A stretch of 64,000 bases of DNA from Cycas panzhihuaensis (Eukaryota > Cycadophyta), in contig CM041465.1 of the NCBI GenBank assembly GCA_023213395.1, positions 13,454,001-13,518,000 of the forward strand, given 5' to 3'. The notes beneath the pieces were generated by a model that saw only the letters and a list, made by a program, of their open reading frames with translations, did not search any database and was not told the origin of the DNA. Numbering within the stretch: position 1 is the first letter of the stretch; the number at the start of each line of letters is the position of its first letter. Made by a program: the position numbers and the translations under genes. Positions 11,340 to 21,519 of this stretch are shown one piece after another.

Positions 11340-12535
11340 GGGGCGCCCCACTCTGAAATGAGTATAAACTACCACTCTGCAATGAGTATAAACTATTAGT
11401 TTGGTAAGACTATAGGTTTGGGTAGTTATGAGATTGTGGAGATAGGTATGAGACTGAAGTGAGATATGTGAAAGGGCTAGACCTACATAAAAATCTTGGA
11501 CCATGGAGGATCTTGGTAGGGGGAAAGTTCCTAAAAGCTTCTTGAGCCTAAAAGGAGCCAGTGAAGAATCTAATGTACTCAGGTAATTAGTTGTTTATTG
11601 AGCGATATTAGTTCTATTTGCTAAATGACTTACTTCCTTTATGATATATTATATGAGTGTGGGATTATCCTATATTTATATAATCTATTAGGAGTATGAT
11701 ATGAGTTATATACATTTCTTTTTTGGATATTTATATTACTCCATCTTTTGCTTTCATAAACTTATTACCATTTGTATTCTAGATGATTTTAAGTTTAGGA
11801 AAATAGAGTAAGTAAACCTTTCACTTACCCCATTTTAATCTTTTATTTATCTCCTAGATTTTATTCCTCCCCTAACCTTGTCTTTCTTAAACCATGCTAC
11901 TTTGGAATGAGTATAAACTACCATGTATATAGTATTATAAACAAAAAACCAAAAAGGTATATAACCACAAAAGAATAAAAAAAGTAAAACATGATAAAAA
12001 TCATTGCATATTTTATTGGATAAATCACATAATAAATGCATCCTATGCTCAAACATAAATGGGAATAAGGGGGATAAAAGGTTTAGAGACAAGAAATCAC
12101 TCTAAGCTTTTAGGTACTTATTGATAAATCTAAACTAGGATAAGATGACAAACTCTGAGCTTCCATTTCCTTGTTGATGAGTATAAGCTATGCCAAGACC
12201 TTACTCTGAGACATCCATACCTATTAACAAGCCTAAACTATAACAAGGATCCCTCTGAAGTCGATTGCTAATGAGGTTAAAATATGACAATCATTCTCTG
12301 AAAGACCTCACCCCATTAACAAGGCTAAACTATGCTGGGTTTGCTCTAAAAAGTCACCTATTAATGAGCTTAAACTATGATAGTCCATCCTTTTTGCCAA
12401 GACAAAAAGAGTTTGCTATGAAAAGTCACCTATTAATGAGCTTAAACTATGACAGTCTATCCTTTTTTCTCTAGCAAAAAGACTTCCCTTTGATACTTGG
12501 TTAATAAGAGATAAACTATGACTAGATGTATATTA
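11340..12535 (+). repeat. Gypsy-1 3' UTR with dispersed TAATGAG..TAAACTATG repeats
   Basis: Non-coding. It starts with two copies of AATGAGTATAAACTA (11350-11395) and another near 11905. From about 12118 to 12525 there are about eight copies of a motif like ATTAATGAGCTTAAACTATG at 40-70 base spacing; those at 12360 and 12432 are nearly identical over some 50 bases. Gypsy-2 and Gypsy-3 have one copy each just after the second RNase H, so Gypsy-1 has amplified it. The frames at 11847-12092 (minus) and 12265-12474 (plus) are by-products. Confidence 0.7.
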
Positions 12536-12540
12536 GAAGT
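12536..12540 (+). repeat. Gypsy-2 target site duplication, left copy
   Basis: GAAGT directly before the 5' LTR. The partner after the 3' LTR (28349-28353) is GAAGC. They match at four of five bases, with the difference a C/T transition as expected by decay. Confidence 0.65.
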
Positions 12541-15487
12541 TATTTCCCAACTACCGAGAATGGGTATGGATGGATCAACTTAGGTAAGCACATGTATGCT
12601 TCTCTCTCCCATCTTAGTTCCTTTAGAGATTGTAGATTGAAGCATTGTTTGGATTGCATGATTGATTGGCTCATTTCCACGGTTGATTATGCATCTTGCT
12701 TGATCATGTCGCATGCCGCTAGCCTATGATGACCCGCGGGACCTGCCTCTCCATGAGGCATGCATCCCTATGGCGCTCTGCAACCCTCCACATCGCCTCA
12801 AGATTCAACCAACTCGTGTGATCTGCTCACACCTTTGTCATAGGTATTATATACCGATTTCTAGCATTTTTGGGGAGCCTTACATCTCGATGCCATATCT
12901 GGTTTAGCCCATTTGCTCACTTGGACTGTCCTCGGCCACTTGGATAGGAGGGCCAGCCCCTCCTAGACCTAGGGTACCCTCTTCTAGGGGGCCCAAGAGC
13001 CCTATATCTCTTTTTATCAAATTTTGGCCCTATACCACTCCAAACTTAGTGGTACCGCAAAGTTTGTTGCAGTACCACAAAGTTTACCATGGTGCGACTG
13101 TTTACCACTATTTTTTTAATCTGCCATAGTAATTCTCGCATTTTTTGTGGAATTGCCACGTGGATTAGTTACTAACTAAACCCCAGCCTTAATCTAATCA
13201 CTCGATTAGGGCTAGGGTTGGGTATAAAGCCCAAAATCCTCATTTTTTCTCCTCTTCTATAACCTCTTCTTGCTCTCTTCAACTCTTCTCATAGGAACAC
13301 TCTGTAGAAATGCCTGTAATACCTAAGTTTCTGATGTACCAGCCTAAGATCTGCCTATTACAGCACTGGTTCGTGGTAACAAACTCCTCAACCAACATCC
13401 TCGAGTAAGGATCCATGCCCAGGTGTGGCCTCCACACTCTTCCTTCAACCTTCAGGAAGGGTATTCCTCCTACAACTAAGAGACACCCTATAAGCTCTCT
13501 AAACCTTCTATCTTTCACTTTCTACAAGAGTAGACCTACTCCCCACACAACCCATCAGGTATTCCTCATCATTGTTTCACCCTTTTTCCTTAGGTTTCTC
13601 TTGCAGAAGTAAGTTCTTTAATCATATAATTCTTTTCCTTATCCTTTGCTGTATAGAGAAGCATTTCTTCCATTCACTGTTTCCTATAATCTTGCCATCC
13701 TTCATCCTCCCCTAGTTTTTTTCTAAGGAGGCTGCAGGAGAGGGTTCATAAGGAGGGTGTGAAAGGAAGCAAGGTGGGATACATACCCACTAAGCCTGCT
13801 CCTCAAGGGAAAACCCCTTCTCCTCCTTCCTCTCCCTCACTTATGTCTTTCTTGGACCACCTGGGAGTCCTTAGGATTAGACCTACGCTAGGTATCAATG
13901 TGTGTAGCCCTTGCTGCACTAATCTTAGGCCTATACACCCCTTTTCGGGCACCTCTTTCAGCCCCAAACAACACCTAATATCCATTCCTAGTTTTGGTAT
14001 AGCCTATATTGCAACTTGCTGCTCGTAGCGTGTTTGCAATGTAGGCAACGTCTGCAAACTTTACAACATTCATTCTATTTCCTGCATACTACCCATAGGT
14101 TATCCTAATTCGTTGTACCCTACACCTAAAGGTAGTGTGGAGGTGTATTTGCTAGAGGGCTAGCCATTCTCAGGCTAACCTCCTCTTGCTTGGCATATGT
14201 TGGTGTTTTCCTTGAGGATTTGCAAAGTTATCTTTGGTGATGGACTAACTAACTTTAAACACTGTATTTTAGCACTTTACTTTTATATTGTTGCATATAG
14301 ACCAGCTTTGTACTTTGGCAGCCCCTCTCGATAGGGCAAAGACCTTTATGGTTGTAGGTTTTGTAGCAACACTTGTGAAGGAAAAGAAATGCTCTGATCC
14401 AAGTAAGCTCCTACTCTCTTTCCTTTCTTCATTTTTTCTGCTTTCTTGCACGATTGTTAGCTTCCTTTTGTCCTTCCTATTATGTTTCTCTTTTTACACA
14501 GGGAAGGTAGGGAAGCCCCACTCCATCTTTGCCTCAACAATGGCTATGTATTGAGCAAAGATGAGAGGACACACGTGGCATGTGAGTGAAGCTTCTCCAT
14601 CAGCCACGCGACTTTCTAAGTATATATCACATCCTTTCACATAGTCCTTTCCTTTTTTGCTTTTATTAGGCATATGCTCTTGCATAATAAATCACATAAA
14701 AGGCAAAGGGTAGCAAATTAATCTATGTGCATTCATCTTTCATATGCATGCTGCATGGTTGACTTTATAGGAAAGATTACATCATAGGATTTGTGCCTCT
14801 CTCCTTTCTCTTATCTAAACTGTAAGCATCCCTTAGCTAGACATCATCTTAGTATGCATGAGACATTTTTCTTTATCTTTTATTATTCAAAAGGAAAAGA
14901 GAGGGAGGGAGCATAGTTCATATCCCCTTTTTTGAACACACATAATATCACTTTTGTCGCCTCTTTCCCATACTTCACATACCCAACCAACACACATAAT
15001 CCTCATCATCCTTGCCGGAGCTCAGGTCCCCTTTGTTTGCATAGCAGTAAGGATTCCTCTTTTGTCGTCACTTCTTCCACTTAGACCCGCCTTAGGTTAG
15101 TTAGACTAGGGAGGTATATTTGTGCTTATCTCGCACCCCCTTACCACTCACCCGTATCTATCATGTTGGTGCCATATTCCTTTCCCATAGGAACTCTTTT
15201 CCTCCGTGGGTCTCTCATATTCCTTCTGTCCATCCAAGGGCAGGGGGACCTTGTCTTCTAGGGTTATCCAAGATACCTTATGTGTGTCTTGTCCCTTTGA
15301 GCCAAAAGAACCAAACTACCTTGAGGAAGTTGTTTGCCATTCGTGGGTCCCAAACCTACATTTCGACGTGCAGATGCCTTGTGCAGGTGTTTCCTCTACT
15401 TATAGGATCACATTCTTATTTCAGTATATACCGTCGATTACCCTGATCTTTATTGAGTGTAGTTACCATCCCATAGATGCGATTCCA
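12541..15487 (+). mobile_element. Gypsy-2 5' LTR
   Basis: It starts TATTTCCCAACTACCGAG; the 3' copy starts TGTTTTTCGGCTACTGGG, so the terminal TG has mutated to TA. It ends ..GATTCCA at 15487. The copies stay collinear throughout; shared landmarks are the GTGGTACCGCAAAG palindromic patch (about 13050), GGGTTGGGTATAAAGCCC (about 13213, a possible TATA region), a pyrimidine-rich stretch and TTATTGAGTGTAGTTACC near the end. After the terminus comes TTAGGTAAG, a 5' splice-site-like sequence also seen in Gypsy-3. No gene is seen in it. Confidence 0.85.
13210..13230 (+). promoter_or_regulatory. Possible LTR promoter (TATA-like) in Gypsy-2
   Basis: GGGTATAAAGCCC follows CTAGGGTTG and recurs at 26070 in the other LTR, although surrounding bases have mutated. 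A TATAAA kept in both LTRs about 670 bases in would suit the U3/R boundary. This is inference from motif and position only. Confidence 0.35.
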
Positions 15488-15488
15488 T

Positions 15489-15506
15489 TAGCGACCATAC
15501 TGGGTA
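15489..15506 (+). promoter_or_regulatory. Gypsy-2 primer binding site
   Basis: TAGCGACCATACTGGGTA begins 2 bases after the LTR end, the normal position. It is nearly the same as the matching sites of Gypsy-1 and Gypsy-3. From memory, a plant tRNA-Arg (UCG) 3' end would give TGGCGACCACAGTGGGAG, a plausible partner; this needs checking. Confidence 0.55.
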
Positions 15507-15745
15507 CCCGCTAGTAAGGGATTAGTCTTCTTCCCTTTCTTGTTGGTGCTACTACCTCTTGGTAGTTCTCCTCCTTTGGTTTCATTGGGTAGCCCCCAAC
15601 ACCTACACTACCTTTGTTCATCCTTCTCTTCTAACACATTGGTAAGTCTTGTATATAGTATTTCTCATGTCGCCTACGAGGTCTTCCCCCATTATTAGAA
15701 GATCCTACATACCACTCCCTTCCATCGTTAGATTTTGATTCGACC

Positions 15746-17903
15746 ATGGAGGGATATCCTTTAGATTGGGTATACCATGCCTTTGCCTCCACAACCCATG
15801 AGTTTCCTACCTCTTTCTCGGGGTCCACCCAAGAGGGTGAGGACCCTATCTATTATCTGGGTGACCAATAACACCCACATGATTCCCATCCCTCCACTCA
15901 CAGAGTGGAGGTTTCGTCTTCTCTCAAGTTCTATTACCAAGGTAGTGACTCTTATGAGGAGTGTCCCAAGGGATCCACCTCGTTCGAGCTTCCATCTACC
16001 TCTTGCGATCAGACGGATCCACGCCACTCACCTTCAACCATATCCTAAATGATTTGAAGACATCCTGCATGGTGGGGCACCTTCTTCATCCACATCTATC
16101 CCACCTACAATAAGTAACCCATTTATCCCATTGCATCTGTCCCATCTGATTCTCACATCCCTCTTAGGGATGTCTATTACATCCTCTACTTTCCTTTGTG
16201 ATCCCAATCCTTCTCGGACCACTCGAGGTATGTCTTTCTCCTAGCTTGGGGTTAGCATACCTCTCCCTAGCCAAACAAATATGCCACCTCCAAATGTAGC
16301 GCACACATTTCCTATTAGACCTAGGGGACCTATTTACGCCCCTACTTCTAGTCATGTGGGACTTGTTTTTACATGATCTCAAACTCAGTGTAGTGGGCCT
16401 TCCCTTTACATACCTCTGGGCTATACATCTCAGCCGTGGGGGTATGGTAAAAGGAACCACCTTCCTGTTTATGGGGTTGACCCTTTGCACCCATATGGGG
16501 TCACGCCACCTATGGGCGGCCCATATGGGCAAAATCTAGTCCCCCACCCCTCTTTTCCACCATCTTATATAGCACCTTATATCTCACCTTCGCAAGGAGG
16601 CCCAACTCCTTTTCAAGGTGCCTTCCCTTAGGCCCCTTTCCAACAAGTGGCATTTTCTCAAGGAGGGATGGGCCCTCCAGCCCCATCCGCTCCTTGCTCA
16701 TTACCTTCCTTATCTCTTGCAGATCCTATAATCCAGATAAGGGCACGTCCCTTTATGGATTATAGATCAACACCCTTGTCCATTGAGGTGCTAAGGACCA
16801 ACTTACCACCTCATCCCCCTGAAGTTCCTAAATTTGATGGGACTTCATCGTAGGATCCAGTAGAGCATGGTCGTAGTTTCTCTATGGCATGCATCAACTA
16901 CTAGGCCTACAATCACATCCTTATGAAATTATTTCCATGATCCCTTCAGGGAAATGCCCTCAAGTGGTTTTATTGCTTATCTGCATATTCTATTCATTCA
17001 TTCCAGTAGCTTATGGATGAGTTCGTCAACTATTTTGACGTGGCTCACCCATTCGAGAGTGGAATGAAATCCCTCTTGTCGCTTAAACAAGGCCACGATG
17101 ACATGAATCATGACTTTGTGAGGCATTTCCATGACCTTCTTCACTCCACTAAGGCTACTTTGCCCAAGGAGTTGAAGAGGGATCTTTTTGTCAATGCCCT
17201 TCACCTAGAAGTTTACGTAGAAGTCCTTAAGATTGGGGCGACTAGGCTGGACTCAAGAAGCCTCTTAAGTCCTCACAGTGACGTGAGGTACCACCACCAT
17301 CCAAGGAAACTAAATCTCAACAACCCACTAGGTCTTCTTCCCATTCCACCGAGAAGACTCTAGAGCCCCTCACTTCAGCCATACGTTCATTTGAACGTAT
17401 GATGAAGGACCTCAAACTTTAAGCTCCTTTGTCACCTACATCTAACAAACCTGTTCACCAAGCTTTACAAGCTACTCCTTCTAGGGGTGGTAACACCCAG
17501 TCCTCTCAAGAGAGGAAATATAATTCTTCCCTTGAGAAGAAGTGGTACTCCATCCATGGAGAATGCTTCCATGATGATTCATATTACTGGGTTTAACATC
17601 CTAGGGATGCCCTGCAATGTGACTCCTCTCCCAAATGAGCCTCAAGGCCTAATCTAGACCAACTGGTCCACAGAGATCCCTTCCCCAAACATGGGGAGTG
17701 TGATCGTAACCCCCAATAAAAGAATAATCAGAACCAAGGAAGGTCTCCTAACCCTCACTCTTCTCAAGCCAAAGGGAAGGGTGCCAGGAATTCATCCTCT
17801 TCCTTGGGTTCTCCTAGTCAACACATCCCTTCACCTTTGTGATCCCAGAATAAGGGAAAGAAGGTTATTCAATTGCTTGAGACCACCTCATTGTATGCCT
17901 TAA
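15746..17903 (+). pseudogene. Gypsy-2 gag
   Basis: Start taken at ATG 15746 (MEGYPLDWVYHAF), after a 260-base leader, parallel to the Gypsy-1 start. A long Pro/Ser/His-rich N-terminal region reaches about 16700. The capsid-like core follows at 16720-17240: PHPPEVPKFDGTSS, NALKWFY, FVNYFDVAHPFESGMKSLL and LFVNALHLEVYVEVLKIG. A finger relic reads KKWYSIHGECFHDD near 17540, where the first Cys has become Tyr. A Ser/Lys-rich basic tail follows (17690-17870). The core aligns closely with Gypsy-3 gag. Stops and two or more frame changes inactivate it. Confidence 0.85.
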
Positions 17904-18760
17904 CTTGGTCTCAAGCCGTTAAAGAGGTAATTAGTGCTTCTTTATCCACATCTCATCCTAACCCTCTTCTAGAAACTTCTCTTCTAGAAGCCCCTGTACT
18001 CCCTAAGACCATTCTTGTATGCCCCGGTCACTACAACTTCCGAAGATCCCTTCCCCAACCCACTGTGAAGGGGAAGCCTTTTTTGGTCATTGATGAGCTC
18101 CATACCATGGATGCCAGAATGTTCATAATGGATGTCTTGAGGAGCTACCATGAACAACGCATATTGCTCTTAGAGGCCTCAGGATTAGGTGACATGCTCG
18201 TTCACACCTTGGGAGTTACCTCGAGCTGTGAACCTGTCATTTCCTTAGATCCTAAGGATCTTCCCCCTGCTAGTGAAAGGGAGCACCAATGGCAGTTCCC
18301 TCTCATTATTACCATCAATACTCTAGATTGCACTTTACGAAGAACTGTTGTCGACAATGGTTCTTCTGTTAATGACATGCCCTTGTATGTTATGCAAGAG
18401 CTTAGTATTTCTTCTTTAGAACCGGTTCCACGGTAATGCCAAGGCTACGATGGTAGTGAAAATACACCCTTGGGATCGATGTCTATCCCACTTACTCTTG
18501 AAAACAAGGCTGTCATCACTAATATTATAGTCCTTGACATTGATGTCAACTACAATCTCTTGTTGAGATGCCCATGGCTCGATTAGATGGGAGCCGTGTG
18601 CTCGTCCCGCTGGGGGTAACCCAAATTCATCTATGAAGGGCAAATGGGAGTCATCTCTCGAGAGCTTCCTCCTATCAAATAACCACATCAATCCCATTAA
18701 GAGTCTCATGGGTAAACAAAAGGCGACAAAGGCCTTTCTACCCATGCCTCATCTTGTTCT
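17904..18760 (+). pseudogene. Gypsy-2 protease region
   Basis: The frame 17873-18436 covers the end of gag, a conserved linker (DELHTMDARMFIMDVLRS, then SLDPKDLPPASEREHQW) and the protease active site TVVDNGSSVNDMPLYVMQEL near 18344-18403. The catalytic triplet is D-N-G, the same as in Gypsy-3, so Asn may be ancestral in this family rather than damage. C-terminal strands continue to about 18600 in other frames (VDINVNYNLLL-like text). Gypsy-3 keeps the linker almost residue for residue, which suggests it matters in the polyprotein. Confidence 0.8.
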
Positions 18761-19459
18761 ATTAACATCCCTAACTCATCATGTTTCGAAGAAGACCCCT
18801 CATCCTCTTCTTCCAACCTCACACAGTTTTCTCCTATTGGTGTCAGAAGTTACAGGTACCTTGCTATCCTTAGTGATGATGAGTTTGATCATAAGGTTGA
18901 GGATCTCCCTCATCCTGTTTCCCTTATGGGCATAAGTAAGGGGCACCTCCTTCGTTCTAGATCCTGCTTTAAAACCCCTATAGTAGGAGAAACTAGTTCT
19001 CCTCTTGTATCTCATGTTATTGCACTTGTCAATCAGGAGCTCCTTGAGTCTTCCCCTTTGTTGATGTACATAGGCAATGACATTAGGGAGCCTCCTCTTG
19101 TCCCTTATGAGGGACCTCTTTTTAGCTCTTCCAATGAGTCTGTCAGGAATGTTGAGCAGTGTGATGACCACCATGGTCCCGCTGTCTCTACTTCCCCTCA
19201 CCCTTCATCTTCTTGAAGTATGACCATCCATGGGGTGGACTACTTTGAGAATGACGAAGCCCTGCTTGAGCACTTAATGGGCTCCATGCCCAACCTTCCT
19301 TCTGGTCACCATAGGCTTGGTTATCAGAAGATCTTGACTATTGGGTCTTCTCTCACTAACCCATCTCCATCCCCTATTTCATCTCTTCCTATTGACTGAG
19401 CCCCCCTCCACTTTGAGGAGGGGAATGCCATGTCCATGGGGGCAACCTAGGACATAGTC
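18761..19459 (+). pseudogene. Gypsy-2 protease-RT linker
   Basis: Low-complexity linker with the recognisable segment VDYFENDEALLEHLMGS near 19230-19290, then NLPSGHHRLGYQKILTIGSS and LHFEEGNAMSMG near 19410. Gypsy-3 has the matching EEGNAMCMG (minus strand, about 39975) and Gypsy-1 has FENDEVVMKHLSGSSPG at 6730. So the linker is conserved across three elements although it matches no domain I know. It includes the frame 18926-19216. Confidence 0.6.
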
Positions 19460-20690
19460 CTTTCCCCTGACAAAGTCATTAAGGTAGGGGCAGAATGATC
19501 TCCTAATAAGGTGAAGGAGTATACCCTTCTGTTCCAGAAGTTTCATGATGTTTTTACGTGGGACTATTCTAAAATGAAGGGAATCAATCCTATAATCCTG
19601 ACCCACAACCTTACTACCATTTCCGGTGCTCACCTCGTGTGTTAGAAGTAGCATCCTTTTCATCCTAAGCTCTCAGCTATTGTCAAAATAGAAGTTGAGA
19701 AAATACTAAATGTAGGATTGATCACTTCTATTGGCTACCCTAAATAGGTATCTAACATTGTCCCCATTGCTAAAAAGAACGGGACAATTCAGATATGTGT
19801 TGACTTCTGTGAACTCAACAATGCATGTCTTAAGGACAATTTCCCACTTCCTTTTATCAATTAGATCATCGATTAAACTACCGGTTTCAAAGTCAAATCT
19901 CTCTTGAAGACCGTCACAAGATGACCTTCACCACTCTGTGGGGTACTTTCGCCTATAAGGTGATGCCTTTTGGACTTAAGAATGTAGGTACCACTTATCA
20001 AAGGGTAATGCAATTCATTTTCCACAATCTCATCAATAAATCCTTGGAAGTCTTCATGGATGACATGATGGGTCTCTCACGCATTAGAGCCCATCACCCT
20101 GCTGATTTGCGGGCCATCTTTGCACGATGCCACAAATACCATGTAAGCCTTAATCCACTTAAATGTGTGTTTGCTATGACCACTGGCAAACTCCTTGGTT
20201 TCCTTGTGTCTAAACAAGGAATCCAAATTGACCATCATAAAGTCAAGGCCATCCTTGACATGCCACCTCCTAGAACGTAATGATAAATTAAGTCATTTTT
20301 AGGTAGTCTTGGCTTCCTCAGGTGTTTTTTGGTGAACTTTGCCATAAACGCCAAATTACTTACTAACTTATTAAAGAAGGGGGCACCATTTGTTTGGTCT
20401 TCCAAGGCCCAACAAGCTTTTAAAGAACTTAAGGGAGTTCTCACTTCTGCCCTGACATTGGCTCTACCCCTCTTTGATAGGCCTTTCATCTTGTATACCT
20501 CGACAACTAATGAATCTTTGGGTGCCATGTTGGCCCAAGAGGATGGTTCGGGAGCCAAGAGGGCTATTTTCTTCATCAATCACACCCTCCTGGCTGCCAA
20601 ACTGAACTACTCTCTTATAGAGAAAGAATGCCTCTCCTTGGTACATAAAACCAAGAAGTTTAAGCATTATTTCTCCTGCAGAGCCTTTTT
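19460..20690 (+). pseudogene. Gypsy-2 reverse transcriptase and first half of RNase H
   Basis: RT N-terminus at 19520-19700 (KFHDVFTWDYSKMKGIN), then IVPIAKKNGTIQICVDF and DNFPLPFIN. Around 19900 the text jumps from FKVKSLL straight to EDRHKMTFTTLWGTF: about 15 codons including motif A with its catalytic Asp are deleted. The rest is open from 19921: FAYKVMPFGLKNVGTTYQR, the catalytic VFMDDMM, LNPLKCVFAM, LGSLGFLRCFLVNFAINAK. The retroviral-type RNase H starts FILYTSTTNESLGAMLAQED and stops at KKFKHYFSC (about 20683), where related sequence ends abruptly at an insertion. Confidence 0.9.
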
Positions 20691-21519
20691 CTTACTTCCT
20701 CTCCTGTGGAGGCCCTGTCCTCCTAATTAGGCATGTTGTCCTCATCGCCCCAAGCCTGGAAACATCCTCTAATTAGGAGGGCATGCTAGAGTATCATTAC
20801 TCCCTCATCATTGGCACTTCCTTTGCATATTCTACTATGCTCCCATGTGGACATGTGTGCTGCCCTATCTCCTAGCCTCACATATGTCTATCACCACTGC
20901 TCGTGGTGATCGTGTGTGCCTCTACTAGGAATATGGCCCTATACGAAGGGAAGTGTGTGTAACTCAAACAAATATCATAGCATAAATCATACAATAATTA
21001 ATCAGAAATATCATAACATATCCCTCTTTGTGCACCTGTGTACACCCATACACATGCATATATAAACGTAAAAATATATATATACATCATCCATTAGATA
21101 TCATTATACATATCATCATATATCAAATGGGGTATCAATGGCCCCATCTATATACATAAAAAACATCATGTGTCATATCGTACAAATGGTATGGTACATC
21201 ATCTGTGGGAAGCCAAAATCCTTGCAAGGAGGAGTACAATCATGTGACATCATATGGTAACTCCCTAGACATCCATTGCTTTTTCCTACTAAATCAAAAC
21301 TACCCTACTCTACTCTACTACTATCCTGCCCCTAGGGTATCATCTCTAGGTCAGTGTGATTCCTCTCCTAGGGACCAGATACCTCCCAGACTCCATCTGT
21401 GTCTCTAAGAGATCCCCACCTCACTCCCCTCATCCTGAAGCCTGCTTGGGGTCGCCACTACTGTGTGAGTGTATGTCTGGCTCTGTGACAGTCTCGAGGC
21501 TACCTAATCCACTAGTTGG
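20691..21519. other. Insert left flank inside Gypsy-2, no gene seen
   Basis: The stretch is unrelated to gypsy pol. It has two nearby copies of CTAATTAGG-containing sequence (about 20722 and 20768), each around the palindrome CCTAATTAGG, then AT-rich text (TATATATATA near 21075). It is probably the 3' flank of the minus-strand gene at 21520-23290. No coding potential was recognised on either strand. Confidence 0.45.

Noticed and set aside
12526-15828. Short frames in the Gypsy-2 5' LTR and leader as host genes
   Set aside because: Both LTR copies have the same text with unrelated frame disruptions, and no domain is seen.
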